Shown here one piece after another: positions 12,590-25,821 of a stretch of DNA of 64,000 bases (position 1 is the stretch's first letter; every line of letters begins with the position of its first letter). The stretch covers positions 744,001 through 808,000 of the forward strand of contig JAESUZ010001723.1 in assembly GCA_017311185.1 (NCBI GenBank), written 5' to 3'. The notes beneath the pieces were generated by a model that searched no databases, was not told the DNA's origin, and saw only the letters and a list, made by a program, of their open reading frames with translations. A program made the translations under genes and the position numbers. Source of the stretch: Proteles cristata cristata. Its lineage: Eukaryota > Chordata > Mammalia > Carnivora > Hyaenidae.

Positions 12590-14122
12590 AGGAAAGAGAA
12601 ATAAGCTTAAGAATGGTTTATTTGAAAAAGACTATAAAAGAGATAAACTTCTATGAGCCAGATTTAAAAAAAAAAAAGAGGGGGTAAAAATATACAAGAT
12701 AGGAAATGAGAGCTGAGGACATGACTACAGATGTGGGGAAAATTTATAATTATTTGGAGAGAGTATTCTGTGCAATTTTATGGCTAACCAAATTGGAAAA
12801 TATTGAGGAAATGGATGATTTCCCAGCAAAATATGAATTATCAAAATCAACCCAAGAAAAGTTGAAAACTTGAATAGATCAATTACCACAGCAGATTATA
12901 TTTATTATGTATTAAATATTTCCCGGGAACCAGATGGTTTTATGGCTGAGTTTCATTTAACATTTACAGAGGAGATAATTCCAAAGCTATTTAAATGATT
13001 CCACATAATAGGAAAAAAGAGGGAAAACTCTCCAATTCATTTCAGGAAGCCAACTTAACATTCACACCAAACCTGATACAGATAGGCCCCAAAAAGAAAG
13101 CTAGATAGATCAGGGGTTGGCAAACTTTTCCTGTAAAGAGCCAAAGAGTCTATATTTAAGGCTTGCAGGCCATACGGTGTCTTAACTCTGTGTTGGAACA
13201 CAAAGGCAGCCACAGACATGATATAAATAGATGAATGTGCCAGTGTTCCAATAAATCTTTATTATAGACACTGAAATTTGACTCTGATATAATTTCAAGC
13301 GTCACAAAATATTATTCTTCTTTTGATTTTTTCCCAATCATTTAAAAATGTGAAAACTATTCTTAGGTCATGGGTTGGACCAAAACGGGCACTGGGCCGG
13401 ATTTGCCTGGGTGGCTGCAGTGGTTTGCTGACCAATGTAATAGCCCAATTTTACTAATCCATATAAATGCAAAAATGTAAAATGAACATTACGAAACAGA
13501 ATCCAGCAATATGTCAAAAGAATCATACAGTAAGATTAAATAAAGTTTATTCCAGGAATGGCTCAATATCAGGAAGAATTAGCATATGTTCTTAGTGAAC
13601 AATTCAAAGGAAAAATGAACCGCCACTTGATTAAATCATTATATGCTAAAAAGGATGCTTATGAAGTTCAGCAGCTGATCTTACTAAAACTCTGTAATAG
13701 GAAGAAACTACTTAAAACTGATGAAGACTTATTTTGTTTCAGGCAAACAGAATTCTAAATAGTGGGGGAAAGAACACTATTTCCAATAAAATCAGGAACC
13801 TGACAGGGATGCTTCCTATCATGCCTATTAGGCACAGGCTCTGGTTCCTGCAAAGACAACAGGATGGAAAATCGGTGTACATTTTGAAAAGGAAATAAAA
13901 ACTATTTCTTTCCGTTGCTGAAATGATCATATACTTTGAAATTCCAAGAGAATCTAATGAGAAAAAAACAGTCTATGAGAAATAATAGAAAATTTGGCAT
14001 GTGGCCTCATATAAAATAAATATATAAAAACCAGTGATAGTTTTCTGTATTAATAGTAACCAAATGGAAATTCAGTTGAATAAAACATTCTGTCTGCAAC
14101 AATAACAAATTATTAAATACTT
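12590..14122 (+). mobile_element. Old LINE-1 fragment, sense
   Basis: ORF2-like segments in decayed frames (..AGATAAACTTCTATGAGCCAG.., ..TTCCAGGAATGGCTCAATAT..). Split by the hAT fossil at 13111-13436. Confidence 0.7.
13111..13436 (+). mobile_element. hAT-type non-autonomous DNA transposon fossil, second copy
   Basis: Begins CAGGGGTTGGCAAACTTTTC and ends GGTTTGCTGACCAATG, near-inverted termini of the same MER family as 7996-8206. It includes the CCAATAAATCTTTATTATAG section. Confidence 0.75.
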
Positions 14123-14138
14123 AAGAATAAACTAATCT

Positions 14139-14360
14139 GGGGAGCCCGGGTGGCTTAGTCGGTTAAGCGTCCGACTTTCGCTTAGGTCATGATCTCGCGG
14201 TTCGTGGGTTCGAGCCCCGCGTCGGGCTCTGTGCTGACTGCCAGTCAGAGCCTGGAGCCTGTTTCAGTCTGTGACTCCCTCTCTCTCTGACCCTCCCCTG
14301 CTCACGCTGTCTCTCTCTCTGTCTCCTAGAAATAAATTAAAAACAAACATTTAAAAAAAA
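14139..14360 (+). mobile_element. Young felid-type tRNA SINE with exact 16-bp target duplication
   Basis: AAGAATAAACTAATCT occurs at 14123-14138 and 14361-14376. Near-consensus body with CCTAGAAATAAATT tail. Confidence 0.95.
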
Positions 14361-14626
14361 AAGAATAAACTAATCTGTAAGGACAATACCAGCATAAAAG
14401 AAAGGGGGGAAGCAACATGGGGTCAAAGTTTTTATCTACAGTTGAAACTAAATTGTATTAATTTGAGTGGACTATTGTAATTGACAGTGCTAGTTGTAAT
14501 CTTCGGAGTGACACAACAAAAAATTTAAAAATATATAGTAAAGGAAACAAGAAAGGAATCAGAACGGTAAACTAGAAAACCTAACACAAAAGAAGGCAGT
14601 AAATGAGGAATTGAAAAACAGAAAGA

Positions 14627-14852
14627 GGGGCACCCGGGTGGCTCAGTCCGTTAAGTTCCTGACTCAGCTCAGGTCATGATCTTGCAGTTCATGAGTTAGA
14701 GGCCTGCATTGGGCTCTGTGCTGACAGCTCAGAGCCTGGAGCCTGCTTCAGATTCTGTGTCTCTCTTTATCTCTGCCCTTTCCCCGCCTACACTCTGTCT
14801 CTCTCTTTCTCAAAAACAAATAAACATTGAAATTTTTTTTAAATAAAAAAAG
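14627..14852 (+). mobile_element. Felid-type tRNA SINE
   Basis: GGGGCACCCGGGTGGCTCAG head; CT-rich; A-rich tail. Confidence 0.9.
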
Positions 14853-15220
14853 GAAAAAGAAAATAAGGATATCACATATAGAAAACAAATAGCAAAATGT
14901 CAGTTCTTTCTTACCAGTGATTATATTAAACAGATTAAACTCTCCAATCAAAAGCAGAGAATGGCAAAATAGATTATAACAAACAAAAATGGTCCAACTA
15001 TATTCTGTCTACGAAACACTCTCTTTGCATCCAAGAACACAAACAGGTTGAAATAGGAAGGATGGAAAAAGATATTCGAGGCAAATCATACCAAAAGAGA
15101 GCTGGGTAGATATACTAACATCAGACACAGTAGAGTTTAAGACAAAAATTGTATAAAAGACAAAAAAGACATTATCTAGTAATAAAAGAGCCAATCTGTC
15201 AAGAATATATAATAATTATA

Positions 15221-15428
15221 GGGGCGCCTGGATGGCCCAGTAGGTTAAGCATCTGACTCTTGATTTCAATTCAGGTCTTCATCTCAGGCCAGTGAGTTCA
15301 AGCCCTGCATTGGGCCCTGCACTGGGTGTCAAGCCTCTTTAAGATTCTCTCTTTCTCTCCCTCTGCTCCTTTCCCTGACATGCACAAGGCCTCTCTCTCA
15401 CTCTCTTTTTCTCTCTCTCAAAAAAAAT
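15221..15428 (+). mobile_element. Felid-type tRNA SINE
   Basis: GGGGCGCCTGGATGGCCCAG head; CT-rich section and short A tail. Confidence 0.9.
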
Positions 15429-15883
15429 ATGTAAGAATTATAAACATATATGCACATAACAAAAGTCCCAAAATACAGGAAGCAAAACCTGAAAGAAATG
15501 AGGGCAGAAATAGAAGTTCAAAAATAATAGTTGGAGATTAATCAGTTGATCAATTAGACAAAAGATAGACAGGGAAAGAGAAGACTTAGACATCACTCTA
15601 CAGCAACCAGAACTGACAGACACCTAGAGAACACCCCACCCAACACCAGCAAAACACCCAATCTCCTTGAGGGCATGTACAACATTCTTCAGGACAGACC
15701 ATGTATTTGGCCACAAAACAAGTCTCAATGAATTGAAAAAGGTTGAAATCATATAGAGTATCTTCTTTGACCACATGTAATAAAAATGGAAATAAATATG
15801 AATAATAGAATATTAATAAAAATTAATAATAGAAGGAAATCTGAAAAATTCACCACTTTGTAAAAATAAAAACCACACTTTAT

Positions 15884-16114
15884 TTTTTTATATCTTTTTA
15901 AAATGTTTATTTATTTTTGAGAGAGAGACAGAGATAGAGACAGAGCATGAACAGAGGAAGGGTAGAGAGAGACACATACACACAGAATCCAAAGCAGGCT
16001 CCAGACTCTGAGCTGTCAGCACAGACCCCGATGTGTGGCTCAAACTCATGAATGGCAAGATTGTGACCTGAGCTGAAGTTGGATGCTCAACCTACTGAGC
16101 CACCCAAGTGCCCC
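15884..16114 (-). mobile_element. Felid-type tRNA SINE (first of four in series)
   Basis: Antisense copy flanked by AACCACACTTTA and AAACATACTTTA. It begins the cluster at one A-rich site. Confidence 0.9.
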
Positions 16115-16130
16115 AAAAAACATACTTTAA

Positions 16131-16355
16131 AAGATAATATTTATTTATTTTGAGAGAAACCGTGCATGCACACGTGAGGGTGGAGGAGGGGCCGAGAGAG
16201 AGGGAGAGAGAGAGAATCCTAGGCAGGCCACACGTTGTTAGCCCAGAGTCTGAGGCCTGATACGGGGCTCAATCTCACAAACCATGAGATCATGACCTGA
16301 GCCGAAATCAAGAGTCAGACACTCAACTGAACTGAGCCACCAGGGCAAGTGCCAC
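16131..16355 (-). mobile_element. Felid-type tRNA SINE (second of four)
   Basis: Antisense and more diverged, with a CATGCACACGTGAGGGTGG section and a disrupted head. Followed by AAATACACTTCA. Confidence 0.88.
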
Positions 16356-16375
16356 TAAAAATACACTTCAAAAAA

Positions 16376-16595
16376 TTTTTTTTAATGTTTATTTTTTGAG
16401 AAAGAGAGACATAGAGAGAGACAGAGAGACAGAGCATGAGTGAGTGAGGTGCAGAGAGGAGACAAAGAATCTGAAGCAGGCTCCAGGCTCTGAGCTGTCA
16501 GCACAGAGTGCAACACAGGGCTTGAACTCACGAACCATGAGATCATGACCTGAGCTGAAGTCGGACGCTTAACCAACTGAGATACCCAGGTGTCC
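16376..16595 (-). mobile_element. Felid-type tRNA SINE (third of four)
   Basis: Antisense copy ending ..GATACCCAGGTGTCC; followed by AAAAAACACACTTTA. Confidence 0.9.
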
Positions 16596-16611
16596 CAAAA
16601 AACACACTTTA

Positions 16612-16842
16612 TTTTTTTTTAATTATTTTTTTAAATGTTTTATTTATTTCTAGGAAAGAGAGAGAGACAGCGTGAGCAGGGGAGGGTCAGAGAGAGAGGG
16701 AGACACAGACTCTGAAACAGGCTCCAGGCTCTGAGCTGGCAGTCAGCACAGAGCCTGACGCGGGGCTCGAAACCACGAACCGCGAGATCATGACCCAAGC
16801 GAAAGTCGGACGCTTAATTGACTAAGCCACCCAGGCGCCCCT
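16612..16842 (-). mobile_element. Young felid-type tRNA SINE (fourth of four), exact 16-bp duplication
   Basis: CAAAAAACACACTTTA occurs at 16596-16611 and 16843-16858. Near-consensus body. Confidence 0.95.
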
Positions 16843-17025
16843 CAAAAAACACACTTTAAAACAACTAATATGGGTCAAGAAGAAGTCCCAAGGAAAATTA
16901 GAAAATACTTTTATATGATTAAAAACAAAAACACAACATCCCAAAATGGATGGGATGCAGTAAAAGCAGTGCTCAGAAGGAAATTTATAGTTGTGAATGC
17001 CTCCGTTAAAAAAGAAGAAATATTT

Positions 17026-17100
17026 CAGATCATTGATCTCAGGGTCATGAGTTTGAGCCCCACACTGGGCATACTTTACTTAAATAAATAAACTTTAAAA
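17026..17100 (+). mobile_element. Truncated carnivore SINE, older subtype
   Basis: Only the B-box side is present: TCTCAGGGTCATGAGTTTGA.. GCCCCACACTGGGCAT then AAATAAATAAAC. Confidence 0.75.
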
Positions 17101-17125
17101 AAATCTCAAAGTTAATAACCTTCCA

Positions 17126-17174
<49 letters not shown>
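17126..17174. repeat. (CA)n microsatellite
   Basis: About 23 uninterrupted CA units directly visible. Confidence 0.98.
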
Positions 17175-17179
<5 letters not shown>

Positions 17180-17234
17180 GAAAAAGAAAAGCAAACTAAA
17201 TGCAAAGCAAACAAGATAGAAACAGTAGAGATTA

Positions 17235-17455
17235 GGGGCGCCTGGGTGGCTTAATCGGTTAAGCATCTGACTTTCGCTTGGGTCATGATCTCACGGTTCG
17301 TGGGTTCGAGCCCCGCGTCGGGCTCTGTGCTGACTGCCAGCTCAGAGCCTGGAGCCTGTTTCAGTCTGTGACTCCCTCTCTCTCTGACCCTCCCCTGCTC
17401 ACGCTGTCTCTCTCTCTCTCTCCTAGAAATAAATAAAACATTAAAAAAAAAAAAA
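17235..17455 (+). mobile_element. Young felid-type tRNA SINE with exact 17-bp target duplication
   Basis: AGAAACAGTAGAGATTA occurs at 17218-17234 and 17456-17472. Confidence 0.95.
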
Positions 17456-18698
17456 AGAAACAGTAGAGATTAGAGCTAAGATGAACAAAATAGAAAATAA
17501 GATAAACAATAGATCAATAAAACCAAAAGTTGATTCTCTAAAAAGACCATATGAACTGGCAAACCTTTAGACAGACTGAACAAGTGGAAAGAGAAAAAAC
17601 TCAAATTAGTTAAATCAGGAATGAAAGTGGGGACCTTACAAAATAAAAAAAATCATAAGAGAATCTTATAAACAATTTGCTATGCCAGCAAATTAGATTT
17701 CCAAGTAGAAATGCGAAAATTCCTAACCACACACAAAGAACCAAAACTGACTGAAGAAGAAATAGAAAATCTGAATGGGCTTATAACAAGGAAGGAGATT
17801 GAATCAATAGTTTAAAATTTTCCAGTAAAGAAAAGCCCAGGACCAGCTGACTTCATTGGCGAATTTTATCAAATATTAAAGAAGAACTGAAACCGTTCCT
17901 TCTAACATTCTTCCCAAAAACAGAAGAGAAGGGAATGCTTCCTAACCCATTCCTTGAGGCCAGTACTTCCATGACACCAACTCCAAAGATACCATAAGAA
18001 AGAAGCCCCTAAAGACCAATACCAATTATGAGCGCATATGCAAAAACTCCAAAAATATTATCAGAAAGTCAAATCCAAAAGCATAGTAAAAGGATTATAC
18101 ACCACCTAATGGAATTTATCTCAGGAATGCGAACAAGGCAGGTGCAACATACGAAAATCAATGTTAATCTATTAAAGGAGAAAAAAAATCACATGATCAT
18201 GTTGATACAGAAAAAGATTTTGACAAAATATACTCTTTCATGATAAAAAAAAAAAAAAACCCAAAACATTCAATAACCTTGGAGTAGAAGACAATCTCTC
18301 AATCTGACAAAGGGCAGCTATGGAAAATCTACAAGAGACATTGTTCTTAATGGTGAAAGACTGGAAGTTTTTTCTCTAAGATGGGGAATAAGACCAAGAT
18401 AATCTGCTTTCATCACTGTTATTCAACATTATGCTGGAAGTTTTAATCAAGGCAATTAAGCAAGAAAGAGATCTGAAATGCATCCAAATTGGAAGTAAAA
18501 TGATCTCTACTTACATATGAAAATCCTAAGGAATCTATCAAAAAATTATTAGAGCTAGTAAATTAATTCAGCAAAGTTGCAACATACAAAATAAACACAC
18601 AAAAACAATTTGTTTTTCTATATGCTAGCCACAGAAAATTTAAAAATGAAATTAAGGAAACAATTATATTTGTAGTAGCATCAAAAAGAATAAAAATA

Positions 18699-18914
18699 GG
18701 GGTGCCTGGGTGGTTCAGTTTGTTAAGCATCTGACTTCAGCTCAGGTCATGATCTCATGGTTCTTGGCTTTGGGCCCTGCATCTGGCTCTCTGCTGTCAG
18801 CACAGAGCCGGCTTTAGATCCTCTGTCCCCCCCACTCCCCACCCTTTCTCTCTGCACCTGCCCCACTCACCATCTCTCTGTCTCAAAATAAATAAACTTA
18901 AAAAATTGTTTAAA
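18699..18914 (+). mobile_element. Felid-type tRNA SINE
   Basis: GGGTGCCTGGGTGGTTCAGT head; C-rich middle; AATAAATAAACTTAAAAA tail. Confidence 0.9.
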
Positions 18915-19338
18915 AAGAAAAAAATACTTAGGGATAAATTTAACCAAGCAGGTGCAGGACTTGCAGACTTAAATCTATAAAACATTGAAAGAAATTAAAG
19001 GAAACCTAAGTACAAGGAAAGATTCTGTGTTCATGGGTCAGAAGACTTAATATTCCCCAAATTAATTTACAGATTCAATGCAAACCCTTTAATTCTCACT
19101 GTCCTTTTTTACAGAAATGGAAAGCTAATCTTAAAGTTCAGATGGAAATGCCAAGGTGTCAGAATAGCCAAAGTGATCTTGAAAAAGATAAAGTTGGAGG
19201 ACTCAAACTTCTCAATTTCAAAGCTTACTACAAAGTTACAGTGATCAAGGTAATATGGTACTATCTATATAAATAGATCAATGGATTAGAATTGAACGAC
19301 CAGAAATAAACCTATAGATCTATGTTCAAGTGATTTTT

Positions 19339-19532
19339 TAAAAAAAATTTTTAAAGTTTACTTATTTTTTGAGAAAGAGGGAGTGAGAGCAGGAAAAGGG
19401 CAGGGAGAGAAGGGGACAGATAATCCAAAGTGGGCTCAGCAGAAAGCCCAACATGGGGCTCGAACTCAAGAACTGCGAGACCATGACCTGAGCTGAAGTC
19501 AGAGGTTTAACTGACTGAGTCACCCAGGTGCC
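19339..19532 (-). mobile_element. Felid-type tRNA SINE
   Basis: Antisense copy flanked by TATGTTCAAGTGATTTTT and TATGTTCAAGCGATTTTT. Confidence 0.92.
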
Positions 19533-20768
19533 CTATGTTCAAGCGATTTTTCAGTGAGAACACCAAGACTCAAGGGAAAGAATATTCTCTTCAGCAAATG
19601 GTGCCTGGACAACTGAGTAACTCCTTGCAAAATCATGGAGTTGCATTCTTGTCTCACAGCATATACAAATATTAACTCATAATTGATTGAAGTCCTAAAG
19701 GTAAGAGATAAATCTATAAAACTCTGAGAAGAAAACATAGGAGTAACAGTTCATGAACTTAGGTTTGGCAGTGGATTCTTAGCTATGGCACCGAAGTGCA
19801 AGCAACAGAAGAAAAATAGGTAAATTGGATGTCAACAAAATTAAGAACTTTTGTGCACCAAAGGTCATCATATAAAAAAGGAAAAGAGGGAAAAGACAAC
19901 CTAAAAAATGGAAGAAAATATTTTCAAATAAAATATCTGATAAGGACCTAGGGGTCTAGAACTTATAAAGAAGTTTTACAACTCAGCACAAAAAGACAAA
20001 GAAGCCAATTAAAAAATGGTCAGCAGATGTGAATAGACATTTCTTTTTTTTTTAATAGACATTTCTCAAAAAAAAAAAAAAATACAAATGCCCTCAAAGG
20101 ACATGAAAGACATTCAACATCATTTATCTTAGGGAAATGCAAATTATAACCCCAATGAGATGCTATGATTTAATTTAAAAAAAGCATATAATCAGTGTTG
20201 GCAAGGATATGGAGGCTGGTGGGAATGTAAAATGTTCTGGCTGTTGTGGAAAACAGTTTGGTTGTTCCTCAAAATTAAACACAGAATTCCCACATGACCC
20301 AGAAATTCCACTCCTAGGTATATATCTAAAAGAACTGAAAACAGGTGTTCAAACCAATAGTTGTACACAAATGCTTAGAGCAGTACTATTGACAATCACC
20401 AAAGAGTAAAAACCACTCAAATTGGCAGATGCCAATTTATGAGTGGATACACAAAATGTGGTATATCGACGCAACAAAATAGTAGTTAGCCACAGAAAAG
20501 AATGAAGTAACTGATACATGTTAGAACACGGATGAACCTTGAAAACACTCTAAGTGAAGAAGCCAGTCCTAAAAGGACATTTATTCTCATTCCATTTATA
20601 GAAAACATCTGGAATAGGCAAATCCATAGAGACTAAAAGCAGATTAGTAGCTGGCAGGGCCTGGGATGACAGAAGGGTAGTGGGAAGTCACTGTGTAATG
20701 GATACATGGTTTATTGATGTGCGAGGGGTGGGGGGGAGGGTGTGAAATTAGAATTAAAACAAGGCAAG

Positions 20769-20889
20769 GGATGCCTGGATGGCTCAGTCGTTTAAGTGTC
20801 TGGCTACTGATTTCGCCTCAGGTCACGATCTCATGCTCGCTCTCACTCTCTCTCAAAATAAATAAATAAATAAACATTAAAAAAAAAAG
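20769..20889 (+). mobile_element. Internally deleted felid-type tRNA SINE
   Basis: Head and B box are present but the central part is missing: it jumps from GATCTCATG to CTCGCTCTCACTC and the tail. Confidence 0.85.
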
Positions 20890-20994
20890 ACCGTATCAAG
20901 TTCAAACTAGAAACTGGAGGTAGACTGCGATGATGGTTGTACGATATGGTACATGTACTAAAAGCCACTCAGTTATATGCTTTAAAATGGTTAA

Positions 20995-21166
20995 TGGGTG
21001 CCTGGGTGGCTCAGTCAGTTAAGCATACAACTCTTGGTTTTGGCTCAAGTCATGACCTCAGGGTTGTGAGATCAAGCCCATGCTCATGCCGAGCATGGAG
21101 CCTGCTTAAGATTCTCTCTATCTATCTACTGCTAATGCTCTCTCTCTAAAAAAATAATAAAATATT
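20995..21166 (+). mobile_element. Felid-type tRNA SINE, short
   Basis: TGGGTGCCTGGGTGGCTCAG head; reduced CT-rich part; flanked by diverged TTTAAAATGGTTAA copies. Confidence 0.88.
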
Positions 21167-21239
21167 TAAAGTGGTTGATTTTATGTTGTATGATTTTTAC
21201 CTCCATTAACTTAAAAAGATACATAAAACACAGAAAAAG

Positions 21240-23825
21240 TTTTATATTTCCTTAGGTACATGGATGTACTGTGTCTATAAATGCATAACTAATTATCCAA
21301 GACACCCTCCAAGCTGGGAGTAGTAATTATGTCAGGAAGGATTGCCAAGGGATATTTTATCTTGAAATGTATGAATTAAAAAGAAATTATTTTTAATAGA
21401 AAATGTAAGTTAGTCTGTGCATGGTATAAATTCTGGAGGAAGAGCTTTGGAGGCAAAGATTCACTTTCCACCTTATATGTTTCTGCATTATTTTAAATGT
21501 TAGCAACAGAGGTACCATTTTTATAATAAGAACAAGAAACTGAGCAAGGAGAAGAGAGCTGGAAGCTGGGGGTCAGAGGGGACTGATGAAATAAAGACCA
21601 AAGCTCGTGGTCTGTGATCTTACCTCTTGGCCCCATCTGTTGCCATTTTGCAAATACCTGCAAAAGTGTGAACATAAATGGGGCCAGCAGGGTTTCCCAG
21701 GGACTTTGAAGAAGGAGACAAATCCAGGGTATTCTGGCAACAACCCACCAAGGCAGGATGGGGAAGGGGAGAGACTAACAAGGAATAGAAGGATCTGACA
21801 CCTTGACCATGGCCACCTGGCCCGGATGGACTGAACCTCAGCGCACTGGCCATGCCCACAGCCTGTGGATCGCTTCTGCAGAATCCACAAAATGGATGGA
21901 TGCCTGATGCCAGCACCAACAGCTGAGTGCAGTGATGGAGACCTTCGAGAGACTGATACCAGCTCTCTGCTCACCCAGACTGACAATCATTAAAGGAAGC
22001 AACAGAGTCTGCTCCAGAGGACTTTTCACATGATGGAAAATGCTTGTGTGGCTGACAAGAGAGACAGAACCTCCGAGACACTCCTATGTCCAGTACCATG
22101 GCCATGAGGATGAGTGATCACAGGAGGACTCAAATACACATAAACAGGAGCCAGAGACAGTGCACAGCCCAACAAGCAGTAGGCACCTAGCAAACCCTCA
22201 TGCAGAAAAATGAATGCTAAAGCGCATGCTGAAGCTAGAGCCACAATGGCCTTCCAGATCCCAAAGGGTTCCTGGCATCTCTGCATCACCTGCGTCTGCA
22301 CTTCCGGTCCCAACCCTGAATCTGGAATCGCAGCTTTCTGTGAGCTCCCAGGAGACCTGGCTGCACAATTACATTCTTACACACGGCAGGGCAGATCCAG
22401 TTTTTGTGGGACCTGAGGCCTATATAATTTGGAAGGCCTACTTTAAGAAAAGGAATACAAGATTATAGGCTTGAAATTGACATGTGAATAATGAAGGACA
22501 AATAAAGAAATCACAACAAATTGTAAATGCTCAAAAGTTGGCAAATACCAAAGCACAACATCACATATGTATTAGCTCATCTTTTTGCAGCATAACCTTT
22601 GATTACTTCTGCATATGATGATTTTGCAATATCACTTTTGGTAGAAACTTGTTTATTATAAATACTCAGGATGCATAAAGTGTGATTTCTCATGCTGACT
22701 TATACACTGTTCATAGCACCTCTGCTAGTTGCTGCACTGAAATCACAGGAATTCTGATCAACTCCCTTTCACAAAATTCACACCAAAATAAGAGAAAAGT
22801 ATGGCATGTTTATAATGGCCTCATTGCATTAGCAGGTATATTCCCATCAAGACAGAACCTCAGTTTTAATCAGGCATCAGTGAGAACAGAATCTTCTAGT
22901 TATGGTTTTACATGTCTAATAACAGGAAGAACTTTCTACAGAGCAGCTTTTATCTCCAAACTTTTTAAACCTTCCTTTTCCTCCCCCGCCCACCTACTTC
23001 TGGTGCCTGGCGCTGTAGGACATGTTCATATCACCGTAGCAATGCGTGTCGCCGCATTTTCATACCACCACACAGTAACTGGTAAGAGCCTTCCTGGAAG
23101 CCATTTCTAGCAGAATGGCTGGCAAGGATGTATCTATTCCCCGCAGTGACTGTGAACCACATAAATCTGTCTCATTTAACCCAAACTAAGTATGCATATC
23201 TCAGCTCTGTTTCTCCTTAGTCATGTCCCAAAAGAGGCTGCAGCCACCACACCACTCAGTAGAAGAGTGACAGAGGGAGACAGACAGGGGGAGACGAGGC
23301 CCTCTCCATTGTACTAAAGGGTCTTGCTTTCACAAATTTTACGTGAAATCATACTAGTCTGTGAACGCACTGTTTGGAGGCCCTCCCACGGGCTCTGACA
23401 CTTAAGCTTCTGGAAACCCAACCTGGCTAGGAGTATTCCTAAAGTAAAACCCCTTACTTGAAGGAAAGTTGTGTGAGTCTAGTGCTGCCGCCAGCAGGAA
23501 CAGAAACAAGTGACTGGAAAGTGTAGAAAGGGCAAGACTTAAGAGGCCAGTTGGGTTTGAGAAATATACTGCAAGCAAGAGATAACCACAGGCACCCAAA
23601 ATGATGGGAATCAACAAATGAGGGGACTGGTCACTCCATAAGGAGACTTGAGCAAGAGGAGAGGAGAGAGATGTGGCAAAAATGTGGATAGATAGGACCT
23701 AATGAGGGGGGAGCCCTCTGTACAGGTGGGCGGAGTCTAATGAAGGGGGTGACTAACAGTTGAGGGCGGGGCTAAAGACTAGGGTGGCCTAACTGATAGA
23801 TGAGCAGACTCTGAAGACCAGGGCC
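21240..23825. other. Intergenic sequence upstream of the IQCF gene
   Basis: Mostly single-copy. Open frames up to 142 codons (22682-23110 +) have no recognised domain. The last 200 bases before the IQCF gene have GGGGGAGCC and GGGCGGAG-type boxes but no clear TATA element. Confidence 0.5.
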
Positions 23826-24456
<631 letters not shown>

Positions 24457-24583
24457 GACACTTACTGAGCACAGTCTTGCTCTTTGGAAATTAGACCCAT
24501 AAAAGAGGGATCGGCCCACCCTAGAACAGGCTCTGATGCCTCAGCCAGCCTGACCCCAGCTCTCTCCACGAGTAGGGTTAGGC

Positions 24584-24936
24584 ATTGGGCTTTATTTTTC
24601 TGTAGCCCCTCCCCAGGCATCTCCATTCAAGGAAGGACACCAGAGAGTCAGGCTGCAGCCAGAGCCAGCTGGGAAGGCCAGGATTCCGCAGCCCTGTGCT
24701 AGGCAGGGTCCTCAAGGCCAGTGCAGTGTTTAACAGGGAGCCAGGAAGACAGGGCACCCAGCTGAGCAACAGCAGGACAGGCGCTGTGTCTCAGTGGGGG
24801 GTAGTCAGCCAGAGCCAGCCTCTGGGGAAGACCAGGCCAGAAGCCTAGGAGCAGCAGCTGCGCCTGCTGCTTCCACCACCAGGGGCTGACAGACAAGGTT
24901 TCCCTTCCCTCTGCTGGCCACTTCCTGGGAGAACCA
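24584..24936 (-). repeat. Unclassified repeated segment, copy 2 (inverted)
   Basis: The minus strand begins TGGTTCTCCCAGGAAGTGGC and ends AAAAATAAAGCCCAAT, like copy 1. It contains about 130 extra bases in the middle where a CTTCCCC..GGCTCTGGCTG unit is doubled. It lies just downstream of, and convergent with, the IQCF gene. Confidence 0.6.
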
Positions 24937-25417
24937 GGCACTGTGGGGGAGGGGAGGGAGAGCCCAGGGAGGTGGGGCTGAGGAAACAAGCAAAGGGAGT
25001 CCGGGGGTGGACAGGGGAAAGGACTGCCCCTATGCCACTGGAAGTCATTGGTTTAGGGAAATGACCTCTAAATGTTACCACATCCTCAAAGTAGCTGTTC
25101 TGGCATCCCCCCAAGATCCGCTGTATTTGTTCCAACCCTCCCACAGATGGCCACGCCCCCTGCTGGGCCTGCCTCAAGGGGGAGCTGATGGGCTCTGCCG
25201 GCTGAATTTCTTGCTAACTCTCAGCACCCAGGCTCAGCCCTCTGTGTACTCGGCTCTCACAGCCTCTGCTTGGATGCTCAAGGCCTCTCAGATATTTGTC
25301 TCTGAAATTGCCTCCCATAAGCCTGAGGCTCGTAACCCTCCCCAGGGGTCTGCAATGGGTGGCCTTACCCGAGAGGTGGGAGGTCCAGCTGAGGAGGTAT
25401 ACAGAAATCAGAGGTCC

Positions 25418-25520
25418 TCAGGGGCCTTGCTTCCCCTCCCCTCAAGGGGTGTGTGTGTGTCCTCAGGGGCCTTGCTTCCCCTCCCCTCAAGGGGTGTGTG
25501 TGTGTGTGTGTGTGTGTGCG
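25418..25520 (+). repeat. Tandem duplication plus (TG)n tract
   Basis: The unit CCTCAGGGGCCTTGCTTCCC..CAAGGGGTGTGTGTG occurs twice in a row (from 25419 and from 25460); the second copy runs into a longer (TG)n. Confidence 0.9.
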
Positions 25521-25821
25521 TGTGCGCTCAGGGGAGGGTGTCCCAGAACAGCCATGGCAGAGGTGGGGATTCAGGAATCAGTCTGACACCCACTGCCTCC
25601 AGTAGCTGTTGGTGGCAGTGACGCAGCCAGGTAGCATGCTCTTCCAAAGGAACTGCTTCAGGAGCTTTGGACACAGCTCTTACCTGCCTGTCTCGCCAGA
25701 GCGAGAGGGTGGAGACTCGCCAGGCCTGCATGCTGAATATGGCAGAATTCTGCATGATTATCCCTTTAGGCACCACCCCTGCAGTGAGAGGTGGTTAAAA
25801 CCCAGGCTGGCAAGGCTTTAT

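Larger units (their letters stand above)
14860..21235 (+). mobile_element. Old LINE-1, sense, shredded by SINE insertions
   Basis: Successive ORF2-like blocks in order: endonuclease part near 14.9-15.8 kb, 16860-17020, reverse-transcriptase part near 17.6-18.6 kb, C-terminal part near 20.1-20.4 kb, 3' UTR to about 21.2 kb. All reading frames are broken. SINEs account for much of the span. Confidence 0.75.

Noticed and set aside
14139..14230. tRNA-like A and B boxes
   Set aside because: These are the tRNA-derived heads of SINEs; flanks and tail show retroposons, not a functional tRNA gene.
21573..22313. Overlapping minus-strand frames of 95-137 codons
   Set aside because: Several frames are open at once and none resembles a known protein; no regular splice signals.
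22682..23110. 142-codon open frame upstream of the IQCF gene
   Set aside because: No domain, no splice evidence and poor amino-acid composition for a globular protein; likely chance.
25007..25621. 204-codon open frame on the + strand
   Set aside because: It runs through the duplicated TG microsatellite (repeating SSGALLPLPSRGVCVCVCV), which keeps frames open without coding meaning.
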